Shown here: positions 40,872 to 50,387 of the stretch, in pieces
Layout: each line of letters starts with the position of its first letter
Numbering within the stretch: the first letter of the stretch is position 1
Assembly (NCBI GenBank): GCA_041570195.1
Contig: JBFFWQ010000004.1
Coordinates: forward strand, 1 to 64,000
Origin: UBA11865 sp041570195
GTDB taxonomy: Bacteria > Chloroflexota > Anaerolineae > Promineifilales > Promineifilaceae
DNA length: 64,000 nucleotides
Direction of reading: 5' to 3'
Made by a program: the position numbers and the translations under genes
Notes under the pieces: generated by a model
Database searches by the model: none
The model's input: the letters and a program-made list of their open reading frames with translations, nothing else
Told to the model about the DNA's origin: nothing

Positions 40872-42769
40872 ACCGGCGTGAATTCAAGAAACGGCTGGCA
40901 GGAGGTCCGCTGTTGCTGGACGGCGCGATGGGCACCGTCTTGCACGACAGGGGCATCCCGATTGACGATTGCTTTGACGCCATCAGCCTGGAGGATCCTG
41001 CGCTGCTGGCCGACATTCACAGAGGATACATCGCCGTTGGGGCGGATATCATCGAGACCAATAGCTTCGGGGCCAATCGTTTCAAATTAGCTCATCATGG
41101 GCTGGAAGACCAGGTACAGACGATCAACGAAGCAGCCGTGACTGTCGCTCGGCGCGTCATCGAGAGCTCGTTCACAGAAATCCTGTTGGCCGGGTCGGTT
41201 GGACCCCTGGGTGTTCGACTGGCGCCCTTAGGTCGGGTACCGGCCGTAGAAGCAGAGAGGGCTTTCACAGAACAGATCTCTGCCCTAATCACCCCGCCGG
41301 CGGAGTTGCCCGGCCAGCGAGGCGTTGATTTGATTGTCCTGGAAACGATGCCAGATTTGGCCGAGATGGCGTCGGCCGCCAGGGCTGCCCGCCAATTGGC
41401 GCCTGACATTCCGGTTATCGGCATGATGGCCTTCACCCGCGATGATCGCACTTTATTAGGCGATACGGCGACCCGGGTGGCCGACTTTCTGGCTGAGCTG
41501 GATCTCGACGCCCTGGGCGTGAATTGCAGCAGCGGCCCCGTTCAAGTGCTCAGGTTGATCGCCTCCATTCGAGAGCGCTTGCCCGACATGCCTCTGGCGG
41601 CCTCGCCGAACGCCGGCTGGCCTCAGCAGCAAGAAGGCGGACGAGTTTTGTATCCGGCGACGCCGGCTTATTTTGCCGGCTACGCCCGGGCCTTTGTCGA
41701 CGCAGGCGTACGCATAGTTGGCGGCTGTTGCGGTACGACGGCCGATCATACCGCAGCCATGCGCCAGGCGCTGGATGACCCAGATCCGGCGCCCGCGATG
41801 GCAGCGCCCCTTGCGGCCGGGTCGGTTCGCGGTCGACTGTCAATACCCGCGGCCGACCAGCCGACGCAATTGGTGCAGGCCCTTGAAGAAGAGCGCTTCG
41901 TCGTTACCGTAGAAATGAGCCCGCCACGAGGCATCGCTGCCCAGCGGTTATTGGCCGGCGCGCGAATGTTGAAAGAGGCAGGGGCAGGTTTCATCGACGT
42001 GGCTGACAGTCCCCTGGCCCGCATGCGCATGAGCGCCTGGGCAGCCGCCCACCTGGTACAACGAGAAATCGAACTGGAGGCGATATTGCACTTTCCTACG
42101 CGGGGCCGCAATCTGTTGCGGATTCAGGGCGATTTGTTGGCTGCCCATGCCTTGGGCATCCGCAATTTATTCGTGGTAATGGGCGATCCCACGCAGATTG
42201 GCGACTATCCAGAAGCGATGGATAACTACGATATTGTTCCTTCCGGTCTCATTCAATTGATCAAAGATCGCTTGAATAGCGGCCTTGATCAGGCCGGGCA
42301 GACGATCGACCAGCCGACCAGCTTTACCGTCGGCTGTGCGCTTAACCTGGAACCGGCCGACGTGGATCGTGAGTTTCGCTTGCTGGGAAAAAAGATCAGA
42401 AACGGAGCCGATTTCGCCTTGACTCAGCCGGTCTTTAACCCGGCCGTGGCCCGGGAATTCATCGCTGTTTGCCAGAATGCCTATGGTCCGGACATGATCC
42501 CGATAGTCGGCGGCGTTCAGCCTCTTTACAGCAGCGGCAACGCCGAGTTCTTGCATAACGAGGTACCGGGTATCACAATACCAGATGGTCTGCGGGCGCG
42601 GATGCGAGCGACGGATGATCAGCAGCGGGAAGGTGTGCGAATTGCCCGGGAGATCCTCGAAGAGATGCAACCGAGTATCCAGGGCGCATATATGATTCCG
42701 GTGTTCGGGCGCTACGATCTGGTCGCTGATGTGCTCGATATATTGTCTGGCCCAAAAGTGGCATTGTAG
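40868..42769 (+). CDS. Bifunctional homocysteine S-methyltransferase / methylenetetrahydrofolate reductase
   Basis: A 633-aa fusion of two one-carbon enzymes (YitJ-like). Residues 1-300 are a zinc-dependent homocysteine methyltransferase barrel: LLLDGAMGTVLHDRGIPIDD, IETNSFGANRFKLAHHG, LGVNCSSGP (first zinc Cys) and IVGGCCGTTADHTAAM (zinc Cys pair). Residues 315-630 are an FAD-dependent MTHFR: RFVVTVEMSPPRG, LHFPTRGRNLLRIQGDLLAA, NLFVVMGDPTQIGDYPEA and a ALTQPVF-like FALTQPVFNP. It could produce 5-methyl-THF and hand the methyl group to homocysteine for methionine synthesis. It overlaps the LCP stop by 4 nt. Confidence 0.93.
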   Translation: MNRREFKKRLAGGPLLLDGAMGTVLHDRGIPIDDCFDAISLEDPALLADIHRGYIAVGADIIETNSFGANRFKLAHHGLEDQVQTINEAAVTVARRVIESSFTEILLAGSVGPLGVRLAPLGRVPAVEAERAFTEQISALITPPAELPGQRGVDLIVLETMPDLAEMASAARAARQLAPDIPVIGMMAFTRDDRTLLGDTATRVADFLAELDLDALGVNCSSGPVQVLRLIASIRERLPDMPLAASPNAGWPQQQEGGRVLYPATPAYFAGYARAFVDAGVRIVGGCCGTTADHTAAMRQALDDPDPAPAMAAPLAAGSVRGRLSIPAADQPTQLVQALEEERFVVTVEMSPPRGIAAQRLLAGARMLKEAGAGFIDVADSPLARMRMSAWAAAHLVQREIELEAILHFPTRGRNLLRIQGDLLAAHALGIRNLFVVMGDPTQIGDYPEAMDNYDIVPSGLIQLIKDRLNSGLDQAGQTIDQPTSFTVGCALNLEPADVDREFRLLGKKIRNGADFALTQPVFNPAVAREFIAVCQNAYGPDMIPIVGGVQPLYSSGNAEFLHNEVPGITIPDGLRARMRATDDQQREGVRIAREILEEMQPSIQGAYMIPVFGRYDLVADVLDILSGPKVAL

Positions 42770-42837
42770 CCTGATTCTAGTCGCGCTATAACAAGCTTGT
42801 TCACAAAAGCTTCCCTGGCCAGAGGAGAGGGTCTCCG

Positions 42838-43584
42838 ATGATATTTGCTGTCTTTGCTTTGATCGGTCTGATGGCCGGAGGCGTCATTAACGTCTTGGCC
42901 GACGATCTGCCGGCCCGAGTCAGACCACAGCGCCCTCACTGTCCGCAGTGTGGCCACGTTCATGGTCCGGCCGGATGGCTGGCCATCGGCCGGAAGATTC
43001 AGGGCGGCGCTTGTCCTCAGTGTGGCCTTGCCACTCGCCGCCGGGCGCTGTTGGTAGAAATTGGGACAGCCATATTGTTTGCTGCGCTGCCGGCGCTCAT
43101 TTCACCCACCCTGGATCTGATCATTTACAGCGTTTACATAGCAATCCTGATCCTGATCATCGTCGTCGACGCGGAACATCGTCTGGTTCTGCACGTGGTC
43201 ACCTTGCCGACGATGGCCTTTGCCCTGGTTGCCAGCTACCCATTAGAAGACAATACCATCAGGTTGGCCCTCGTGGGAGGCGCAGTCGGGTTCGTGCTTT
43301 TCTTTCTCGCCTACCAACTGGGCCAGCGTCTGTTTGGCCCAGGAGCGTTGGGTTTCGGCGACGTCACGTTGGCCACCACGATGGGCCTTATGCTAGGATT
43401 TCATCGCATCTTTTTTGCCCTGGTGCTGGGCATTCTGCTTGCCGGGCTATGGAGTCTGGTGGGATTGCTGACCGGCCGGATCAGCCGGCGAAGTTACTTC
43501 GCCTACGGACCTTTTTTGGCCGTGGCCGGGATAGTCACGATCATCTGGGGGGATCGCCTGTACGCCTGGGTGATCGGCACATAA
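42838..43584 (+). CDS. Prepilin peptidase (A24 family)
   Basis: A 248-aa polytopic membrane aspartic protease that processes type IV prepilins or pseudopilins. It has a cytoplasmic zinc-binding loop with two CPQC-type pairs (RPHCPQCG, GGACPQCG, about 33-62), about seven membrane segments, and the two catalytic aspartates in IIVVDAEHRLV (about residue 104) and ALGFGDVTLATTMGLMLG (about 178). N-methylation domain sequence is degenerate at the start (MAGGVINVLADDLP). No pilin genes are adjacent in the window. Confidence 0.9.
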   Translation: MIFAVFALIGLMAGGVINVLADDLPARVRPQRPHCPQCGHVHGPAGWLAIGRKIQGGACPQCGLATRRRALLVEIGTAILFAALPALISPTLDLIIYSVYIAILILIIVVDAEHRLVLHVVTLPTMAFALVASYPLEDNTIRLALVGGAVGFVLFFLAYQLGQRLFGPGALGFGDVTLATTMGLMLGFHRIFFALVLGILLAGLWSLVGLLTGRISRRSYFAYGPFLAVAGIVTIIWGDRLYAWVIGT

Positions 43585-43692
43585 GCCTCGGTTGCCAGCG
43601 TTTGCTAGCAAGTTGAACGGGCCGCGATTCTCACGGCAGCCCCCTTTGACAACCTGTCACCCGTAGGCAGGATCTCAATCACTTTGATCAAA

Positions 43693-44349
43693 TCAGATGC
43701 CGCCGTCCATCAGGGACGCGCCTGAGAGTGGCTTGAATTCACCTTCAAGGCGAAGTTCGAGATGGCGATCTTTGAGTGCCATCTCGACACAGGTGAATCG
43801 CCCGCCTAGACCTTGCCGTTCAAGCTGTTCTGGAAGCGTGGCCTGGATGATCCGCGAAGGATTTGAAAGCTCCTGGCGCGCGATCTTCTCGACGTTGATG
43901 GCTGCAAGGACGGCTTTCGCCTTAATGTCAAAACGCCTGGTGTGTTCGTGTACCACTAATGTACCGCGTTTCAGCCTCAGTTTGCGGTCGACTGATACTG
44001 GATCGTTGACCAGGCAATAGGTGAACTTGAGGAAGGCGGTTATCGGCTTATGAATGTGGACGATGAAGCCGATTTTGGCCTCGCTTTTATTGATGATCAC
44101 CCGCATGGTAGCGACATTATGAACCAGGTTGACGCCCTGACCGGTCAGCGTATGCTTGCTGAACATGGTATAGACCAGCTTTCTAAGGACAGCGCTCAAC
44201 TCATCACCATCCAGGCTCGATTCGAAGCGACCGTCGCTGATCAGGGCGCTGGCAATTCTGGCTTCAATTTCATCGCTCGGGTATTTCTCGGCAGTGACGG
44301 CTTCAATCTGAGCGCGTAGTTGCTCGTCTGTAGGTTCGATTCGTGGCAT
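43693..44349 (-). CDS. Hypothetical protein
   Basis: A 218-aa soluble protein without recognised domain. An acidic N-terminus (PRIEPTDEQLRAQIEAVTAE) is followed by mixed alpha/beta sequence with IGFIVHIHKPITAFLKFTY, a possible lipid-binding-like core, and LELRLEGEFKPLSG at the end. No ribosome site is visible before the ATG. It is convergent with the prepilin peptidase. Confidence 0.55.
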   Translation of the reverse strand: MPRIEPTDEQLRAQIEAVTAEKYPSDEIEARIASALISDGRFESSLDGDELSAVLRKLVYTMFSKHTLTGQGVNLVHNVATMRVIINKSEAKIGFIVHIHKPITAFLKFTYCLVNDPVSVDRKLRLKRGTLVVHEHTRRFDIKAKAVLAAINVEKIARQELSNPSRIIQATLPEQLERQGLGGRFTCVEMALKDRHLELRLEGEFKPLSGASLMDGGI

Positions 44350-44656
44350 AACGTTTGTGACGCGACTGGGCGTCCGGCCTAATAGAGTTGCCGAGATAGC
44401 CCAAGCCGGCGAGCCTCTTGCTCCTGTCGGATGCTCTCAACTTGATACTTGGGTGTTGCTCAGGCAAACCAAGTTTACTCCATGTAGGGCCATCTGTGTA
44501 GCGTACTTCGGTGGCATACGTCCGAAGCGTACTTTGGTAGCTTGCTACGGCAGTGTCCTTCGTCGGTTGGTCGAAGCTCTGGTAAAATTTCGTGTTCAGG
44601 CGGCCAATAGCCGCGCCAAGCGGACGGAGAATGGCCTTATTGGCGACGATGAGCAA
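44350..44656 (+). other. Intergenic region with paired direct repeats
   Basis: This 307-bp gap separates divergent genes. Two 16-bp direct repeats, AGCGTACTTCGGTGGC (44500-44515) and AGCGTACTTTGGTAGC (44526-44541), differ at two positions and are 26 bp apart. Between them CTTCGG and CCGAAG can form a hairpin. The spacing suits a dimeric regulator, but no clear promoter was found. The upstream open frame that reaches the acetyltransferase from 44357 has no family similarity. Confidence 0.35.
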
Positions 44657-45541
44657 ATGAGCAAGGAATCAGTGGTAATCCGGCCGGTGACGAATGTCGC
44701 CGACGCCCGCAAGTTGGAAGAGATTCAAAGCCTAACCTGGGGCATGAGCGAGATTGAAGTCTTGCCGGGTCGCTTTTTGCACGCCATGCACTTCAACGGT
44801 GCTTGTCTACTCGGCGCCTACGATGGCGCCGATCTGATTGGATTCGTATTTGGCTTGTTGGGCACTGTCCAGGGGTTGGATGATCGTATTGATCAGGTGG
44901 CGGCCGCTCGCCTGCAAATGTATTCGGCGATCATGGGCGTGATGCCCGATTACCAAGGAACCGGCGTGGGTTATCGTCTGAAAGTTGCCCAGCGCGAGTT
45001 TGCCCTGCGCATCGGCGTCCGGCTCATCACCTGGACCTATGATCCCCTGGAAGGCCGTAATGGCTACCTGAACATTCGCAAATTGGGTGTGGTTTGCAAT
45101 CAATATGAACGTGACTTTCATGGGGAAGTGGGCGGCATTAACGCCGGGTTACCGACAGATCGTTTCTACGTCGAGTGGTGGGTAACCAGCCATCGGGCGA
45201 AAGGCCGTCTCGCAGCTCGCAGGCCACCGCTGACTCTCGATAATTACATGAGCGGCGGCGCTGTCATCGTAAATCGGGCGGATCGTGACGATAGTGATTT
45301 CGTCACTCCCCCGGCCGCTTTTGAGCGGGTGCACTCCCGATTCGCCCTGGTTGAAATTCCGAATTCCATCCAGAAGATTAAGGAGCAAGACATGGAACTT
45401 GCCGGTAATTGGCGGACCCATACTCGTGACCTCTTTGAGTATTACTTCGCCCAGAACTACTTACTGACTGACTTCGTCCGATTTGAGGATTCCGGTGGTT
45501 TTTGGCGCAGTTACTATGTCCTGACCTTGGGAAATAGTTAG
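44657..45541 (+). CDS. GNAT acyltransferase paired with an N-acylamino-acid racemase
   Basis: A 294-aa GNAT-like protein with ADLIGFVFGLLGTVQG, LQMYSAIMGVMPDYQGTGVG (CoA loop) and YRLKVAQREFALRIGVRLIT, LEGRNGYLNIRKLGVVCN. Proteins of this subgroup sit beside MenC/NSAR enzymes and in Geobacillus kaustophilus the homologous enzyme succinylates D-amino acids. The gap to the next gene is 3 bp. The ATG at 44657 gives the start of the family similarity (VVIRPVTNVADARKLEEI). Confidence 0.8.
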   Translation: MSKESVVIRPVTNVADARKLEEIQSLTWGMSEIEVLPGRFLHAMHFNGACLLGAYDGADLIGFVFGLLGTVQGLDDRIDQVAAARLQMYSAIMGVMPDYQGTGVGYRLKVAQREFALRIGVRLITWTYDPLEGRNGYLNIRKLGVVCNQYERDFHGEVGGINAGLPTDRFYVEWWVTSHRAKGRLAARRPPLTLDNYMSGGAVIVNRADRDDSDFVTPPAAFERVHSRFALVEIPNSIQKIKEQDMELAGNWRTHTRDLFEYYFAQNYLLTDFVRFEDSGGFWRSYYVLTLGNS

Positions 45542-45544
45542 GCC

Positions 45545-46717
45545 ATGATTATTGAGCAGATTGATCTCTACTTTATCAGCCAGGAACTTGTCAGCCCCTT
45601 CGTGACCAGCTTTGGTAAACAGCTAGAGCGCCAATGTCTGATCGTGGCAATGCGCGCCGATGGGCTGGTTGGCTGGGGTGAATGCCCGGCCAATAGCTCG
45701 CCAGGATACAGCTACGAAACCAGCGGCACCGCCTGGCACATCCTGACCCAGTTTCTGATTCCGGCCGTTTTGGGCCGAGATTTGGAGCAACCGGAACAGG
45801 TCGGCGGTTGGATGCGCTCCGTGCGCGGCCACCCAATGGCCAAGGCGGCGATTGACCAGGCAGCCTGGGACATAACTGCCCATCGTGACGGGCGGTCTTT
45901 CGCCGAGAAACTAGCCGACCCCTATCCTGAAGGGCCGAAAAAGCGGGTCAAAGTCGGCGTAAGCATTGGCATCCAACCGACGATCGACGACACGATGACC
46001 GTGATAAAGAACCATCTGGATCAGGGTTACAGTCGCATCAAGCTCAAAATTCGGCCCGGACACGATCTGGAATTGGCCCGGGAAGCGAGAAAGGCGTTTC
46101 CTGATACCTTGATCATGCTTGACGCAAATTCGGCCTATCGCCTCGATGATGCACCTATCTTACAGGCGATGGATGAGTTGGAGTTGCTCATGATTGAACA
46201 ACCACTGGGCTATGATGACATTTACGATCATAGTCGGCTGCGAGCGCTGATAGGCTCGCCGCTGTGCCTGGATGAAAGCATTCATTCCGCCGATCATGCT
46301 CGCTACGCTCTGGCAATCGGCGCCTGCGACATCGTCAACATCAAACCAGCGCGAGTCGGCGGTTGGACCGAGGCCCGCGAAGTGCATGATCTTTGCCGCC
46401 AGCGGGACATGCCGGTCTGGTGCGGCGGTATGTTGGAAACGGGAATCGGCCGGGCCGCTCAACTCGCGCTGGCTTCTTTGCCCGGCTTCACACTTCCGGG
46501 GGATATTTCGGCCACAGAACGCTATTATGCTGAGGACATCGCCAGGCCCGATTTCGTGCTGAATGCCTCAGACAGCACGATTACGGTGCCAACTGGACCG
46601 GGCCTGGGCGTCGTCATTGACATGGAACGGTTAAAGGCCTGCACGGTTCGCCAGGAACACTTTCGAGCCTCGCGCATGGAATCAGCCCGTTCATCAGATG
46701 GAGCGAAAGATGTTTAG
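45545..46717 (+). CDS. N-succinyl/N-acyl amino acid racemase (MenC-like, OSBS family)
   Basis: A 390-aa enolase-superfamily enzyme of the NSAR/OSBS group. It has an N-terminal capping domain (about 1-125), catalytic lysine motif RIKLKIRPG (KxK, about 161-169), metal ligands in MLDANSAYR (Asp), LMIEQPLGYDD (Glu) and CLDESIHSADHARYALAI (Asp), and the second catalytic Lys in VNIKPARVGGWTEA. Neighbour evidence (GNAT just upstream, no other men genes in sight) favours the D-to-L amino acid route over menaquinone synthesis. OSBS activity cannot be excluded. It overlaps proC slightly. Confidence 0.85.
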   Translation: MIIEQIDLYFISQELVSPFVTSFGKQLERQCLIVAMRADGLVGWGECPANSSPGYSYETSGTAWHILTQFLIPAVLGRDLEQPEQVGGWMRSVRGHPMAKAAIDQAAWDITAHRDGRSFAEKLADPYPEGPKKRVKVGVSIGIQPTIDDTMTVIKNHLDQGYSRIKLKIRPGHDLELAREARKAFPDTLIMLDANSAYRLDDAPILQAMDELELLMIEQPLGYDDIYDHSRLRALIGSPLCLDESIHSADHARYALAIGACDIVNIKPARVGGWTEAREVHDLCRQRDMPVWCGGMLETGIGRAAQLALASLPGFTLPGDISATERYYAEDIARPDFVLNASDSTITVPTGPGLGVVIDMERLKACTVRQEHFRASRMESARSSDGAKDV

Positions 46718-47549
46718 CGACGACAAAATCGCCTTCATTGGCAGTGGCACAATGGCCGAAGCCATGATTCGTGGCTTGTTGAGCCAGAAGCTGGTCAAGC
46801 CCGAACAGATTGTCGCTACCGGACCGCGGCCCGAACGAGGCGAGCGGCTGCACAAGCGACATCATATTCAGGTGACGACGGACAATCGTGTGGCCGCCGA
46901 AGAAGGGCAAATCGTGGTGTTGTCTGTGAAGCCTCAAGTTCTGCCGGAGGTGATGGCTGAGATTCGCGGGCACCTTCGCCGACAGGACCTGGTACTATCG
47001 ATCATCGCCGGCATGCCGATTCGAGTCATTGCCGATGGCCTGGCTCACGCGGCCGTCGTCCGGGCTATGCCCAACACGCCGGCCCAGATCGGTCAGGGGA
47101 TCACGGTTTGGACGGTAACACCGGAGGTCACCGACAACCAGAAACGACAGGCTCAGGCTATCCTGGCCTCGCTTGGTGAAGAAGAATTCGTCGACGACGA
47201 GGATTATCTCGATATGGCAACGGCCCTGAGCGGCACTGGACCGGCCTACGTTTTTTTGCTCATGGAGGCTATGATCGACGCCGGGGTGCACATGGGTTTC
47301 TCTCGCCGGGTCGCCAAGCAATTGGTCTTTCAGACCATGCGTGGTTCGGTAGAGTTTGCCGACCGGTCCAAGTTACACGTGGCAGAGTTGCGGAACCAGG
47401 TAACTTCCCCTGGCGGGACCACGGCCGCGGCGCTCTATCACATGGAGAAGGGCGGGCTGCGTACGGTCATTTCGCGCGGGATCTGGGCCGCCTATCAGCG
47501 TTCCATTGCCTTGGGAGAAGGCAAAAAGCGTGGCGAGCCCTCCGACTGA
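46710..47549 (+). CDS. proC: Pyrroline-5-carboxylate reductase (ProC)
   Basis: Last step of proline synthesis, reducing pyrroline-5-carboxylate with NAD(P)H. The protein is 279 aa. It has KIAFIGSGTMAEAMIRGLLS (cofactor loop), VVLSVKPQVLPEVMAEI, VRAMPNTPAQIGQGITVW (conserved substrate loop), ALSGTGPAYVFLLMEAMIDA and QVTSPGGTTAAALYHMEKGG near the C-terminus. The ATG at 46710 has GGAG 6 nt upstream; ATG 46698 is an alternative. It overlaps the stop of the racemase gene by 8 nt, so the three genes may be cotranscribed. Confidence 0.95.
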   Translation: MFSDDKIAFIGSGTMAEAMIRGLLSQKLVKPEQIVATGPRPERGERLHKRHHIQVTTDNRVAAEEGQIVVLSVKPQVLPEVMAEIRGHLRRQDLVLSIIAGMPIRVIADGLAHAAVVRAMPNTPAQIGQGITVWTVTPEVTDNQKRQAQAILASLGEEEFVDDEDYLDMATALSGTGPAYVFLLMEAMIDAGVHMGFSRRVAKQLVFQTMRGSVEFADRSKLHVAELRNQVTSPGGTTAAALYHMEKGGLRTVISRGIWAAYQRSIALGEGKKRGEPSD

Positions 47550-47609
47550 TAGACGCCTGGACCTTGGTATTGCCGGCTGTTGCGACGATCTGATATTACA
47601 GTGGACGGC

Positions 47610-49334
47610 ATGAAGGACCAGGTTATTCTGCAAGACCGTCAGGGGAGCCGTTGGCTGAGCTTTCACCGGCCGCGACGAGTTGTCGTCGCTCGCCATCGGG
47701 CCGAAGTTTTCCAGAAATTGGCCGAAGTTGAACATGAGGTTAAGGAGCGGGGTTTGTATGCGGCTGGCTTCATAACCTATGAAGCTGCGCCGGCCTTCGA
47801 TCCGGCCCTTGTGGTAAGATCGCCCGCTGGGTTACCGTTGTTATGGTTTGGATTGTATGAGCGAGCCGAACCCATCGACGTTCCAACAGGACGGGCGCCA
47901 TATACCGTTGATCAATGGCAGTCGTCCGTCACGCGCGCCGACTACGAGTCCGCTATAGGCCGCGTCAAGGATCACATCGCGGCCGGGGAAACCTACCAGG
48001 TCAATTACACTTATCGCCTGTGCACGCCTTTCGACGGCCAGCCTTGGGGCCTATTCTTGGACCTTATTCAGGCACAAGAGTCATCTTTCGCCGCTTATCT
48101 TGATCTCGGATCACAGGTGATTTGCTCCGCCTCGCCTGAACTATTCTTCGAACTCAGCGGAACGCGACTCATTTCCCGCCCTATGAAGGGCACGGTCGAG
48201 CGCGGTCGGACGCTGGTAGAAGATCGCTCTAAGGCAGAGTGGCTCTATCATTCGGAGAAGAACCGGGCTGAGAATGTCATGATCGTGGATATGATACGTA
48301 ACGACATGGGCCGGGTTAGCACCATTGGCAGCGTGGAGGTGCCCACGCTATTTGACGTGGAGCGTTATCCGACCTTGTGGCAGATGACGTCGACGGTGAC
48401 TTCGCACACGGAAGCCAGCCTGGCTCAGATTATGGCCGCCCTTTTCCCTTGCGCATCGATAACCGGCGCGCCCAAGGTCAGCACGATGGGCATCATAGCT
48501 GAGTTGGAAACCTCGCCGCGCGGCGTCTATACTGGCTGCATCGGTTACCTCGCTCCCGACCGTCAGGCCCAATTCAATGTTGCCATTCGAACTGTTGTCG
48601 TGGATAGAGATGCCGGTTTCGCCGAATTTGGTGTGGGTGGCGGCGTCGTTTGGGATTCGGGAACCGATTCAGAATACGCTGAATCCCTTACCAAGGCCAA
48701 GATTTTGTTTGAACGTCGGCCGGCGTTCCAGCTGCTTGAGTCATTGCTTTGGTCCCCTGATGAAGGCTTCTATCTGCTCGAGCAGCACCTTGAGCGATTG
48801 GCCGCTTCTGCTACTTACTTTGGTTTCGAAATCGATGTCGATGCTCTGTCAGCCAGGCTAGGCGAGGCTATTTCATCATATCCCCAAGAACCACAGAAGG
48901 TTCGGTTATTGTTGGAGCGGAATGGACATATATGCTTGGAAGCAGCGCCCCTTGGTGAGGTGCGGTCGTTGACGGTAGCTGTGGCCGAGGCGCCGGTGAG
49001 TTCTGAGAATGTGTTCTTATACCACAAGACGACTAATCGAACGGCGTACGAGGTGGCAAAGGCGTCGCAACCGGGTAACGACGAAGTATTATTGTGGAAT
49101 GAACGCGAGGAACTGACGGAAGCTACGACAGCCAATATCGTCGTGAAGCTGGCTGGCGAGCTGCTGACGCCGCCCGTGTCTTGCGGTTTATTAGCTGGCG
49201 TGTTTCGGGGCCGGCTGTTGGCCGAAGGAAATGTCCAGGAACAGGTGATATCGTTGAGTGATCTAGAACGCTGCCAGGAGATCTACCTGATCAATTCCGT
49301 TCGTAAATGGCGCAGAGCAAACCTGCGTCCCTAG
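47610..49334 (+). CDS. Fused aminodeoxychorismate synthase component I and aminodeoxychorismate lyase (PabB-PabC)
   Basis: A 574-aa fusion for p-aminobenzoate synthesis. Residues 1-370 are the chorismate-binding PabB part: GETYQVNYTYRLCTPF, SASPELFFELSGTRLISRPM, then KGTVERGRT (active-site Lys), NVMIVDMIRNDMGRV, CASITGAPKVSTMGIIAELE, GVGGGVVWDSGTDSEYAE. From about 375 on is a PLP fold-IV PabC-like part, LLESLLWSPDEGFYLLEQHL, YHKTTNRTAYEVA (PLP Lys) and LTEATTANIVVKL. The product would turn chorismate plus ammonia to p-aminobenzoate and pyruvate. PabA is not in the window. The ATG at 47610 replaces a possible TTG at 47580. Confidence 0.9.
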   Translation: MKDQVILQDRQGSRWLSFHRPRRVVVARHRAEVFQKLAEVEHEVKERGLYAAGFITYEAAPAFDPALVVRSPAGLPLLWFGLYERAEPIDVPTGRAPYTVDQWQSSVTRADYESAIGRVKDHIAAGETYQVNYTYRLCTPFDGQPWGLFLDLIQAQESSFAAYLDLGSQVICSASPELFFELSGTRLISRPMKGTVERGRTLVEDRSKAEWLYHSEKNRAENVMIVDMIRNDMGRVSTIGSVEVPTLFDVERYPTLWQMTSTVTSHTEASLAQIMAALFPCASITGAPKVSTMGIIAELETSPRGVYTGCIGYLAPDRQAQFNVAIRTVVVDRDAGFAEFGVGGGVVWDSGTDSEYAESLTKAKILFERRPAFQLLESLLWSPDEGFYLLEQHLERLAASATYFGFEIDVDALSARLGEAISSYPQEPQKVRLLLERNGHICLEAAPLGEVRSLTVAVAEAPVSSENVFLYHKTTNRTAYEVAKASQPGNDEVLLWNEREELTEATTANIVVKLAGELLTPPVSCGLLAGVFRGRLLAEGNVQEQVISLSDLERCQEIYLINSVRKWRRANLRP

Positions 49335-49343
49335 TGGCGGATG

Positions 49344-50387
49344 TTACCATTTGGGTTGGGTGGCTACGATCTCGGCTATGATCGAGACAGCGATTTCCTC
49401 TGGCGTTCGAGCGCCAATGGACAGTCCGATAGGGCCGTGAATCCGGTCTATGTTGCCTTCGTCGAGCCCGGTGGTTAGTAGTCTCTCTCGACGAGCGGCG
49501 TGAGTTTTTGGACTGCCAAGGGCGCCTATGTAAAAGGCGGAGCTCCGCAAGGCGTGTCCCAGTGCCGGATCATCGATCTTGGGATCATGGGTCAAACTGG
49601 CGATAGCGGTCGAATCAGTGATTCTGAGTTGGGCGAAAGCCTCGTTAGGCCAGGCCTGGATAAGTGAATCAACGTGAGGGAAGCGCTCATCGCTGCCAAA
49701 GGCTCGGCGAGGGTCGATCACGATGGTCCGGTATCCGAGCGTCTTGGCCATCAATGTCAGAGCGATGGCGATATGTACGCCGCCGATCACGATCAGCGTC
49801 GGGGCTGGACGTACAACTTCGATGAAAAGGTCTATCGGCTCGGCATAAGAGTCGGGCACAAGCAAGCTTTGCCTACTCGAAGTGGCCTTGGCTAGAGCGG
49901 CCCGGGCTGCAGCGGCCGCCAGGCCGTCGATGGCCAGACCGATGTCGCCGAATAATCGTCCACTGCGCTGAACGATGATTCTCCGGCCGACGATTTCTTC
50001 CGGCCCGGCGATGACCGTGACCACGGCGAACGGCTCGTCTTCGTTCAATAGGTCGCGCAAGAAGTTGAAATTAGTTGGCTGCAGTGGTTCCACGAAGACG
50101 TCGATGGTTCCGCCACACGCCAGGCCGACGTCCCAAGCCGTCTCGTCGGCCACGCCAAAGTGCAGTAGCTGTGGCTCACGTGTAAGTAAGACCTCGCTAC
50201 CCACTTCAGCCACGGCACCCTCCACGCAACCGCCACTAACCGACCCGGCGATGCGACCGTCGGCGGTGATCGCCATCTTGGCCCCGACGCCCCGTGGCGC
50301 GGACCCCCAAGTTTCAATGACGGTGGCCACGGCCACCGGTGCATCTTCGGCCAACCAATCTTCAACTCGCTGAATTACATCGCGCAT
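49344..50387 (-). CDS. XdhC/CoxF-type molybdenum hydroxylase maturation factor
   Basis: A 347-aa protein of the XdhC/CoxI family, which binds molybdenum cofactor and helps sulfuration and insertion into xanthine or CO dehydrogenase-type enzymes. The N-terminal XdhC domain has TWGSAPRGVGAKMAITADGR, GSVSGGCVEGAVAEV and the cofactor Cys in GLACGGTIDVFVEPL. The C-terminal Rossmann-like XdhC_C domain has IVIGGVHIAIALTLMAKTLG and IVIDPRRAFGSDERFPHVDS. ATG 50387 is 9 nt after GGAGG; the upstream ATG 50396 directly abuts it. No Mo-hydroxylase structural genes are present nearby. Confidence 0.9.
   Translation of the reverse strand: MRDVIQRVEDWLAEDAPVAVATVIETWGSAPRGVGAKMAITADGRIAGSVSGGCVEGAVAEVGSEVLLTREPQLLHFGVADETAWDVGLACGGTIDVFVEPLQPTNFNFLRDLLNEDEPFAVVTVIAGPEEIVGRRIIVQRSGRLFGDIGLAIDGLAAAAARAALAKATSSRQSLLVPDSYAEPIDLFIEVVRPAPTLIVIGGVHIAIALTLMAKTLGYRTIVIDPRRAFGSDERFPHVDSLIQAWPNEAFAQLRITDSTAIASLTHDPKIDDPALGHALRSSAFYIGALGSPKTHAARRERLLTTGLDEGNIDRIHGPIGLSIGARTPEEIAVSIIAEIVATQPKW

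Noticed and set aside
44330..44345. tRNA T-loop-like GGTTCGATTC
   Set aside because: It lies at the start of a gene on the other strand and has no acceptor stem or anticodon arm around it.
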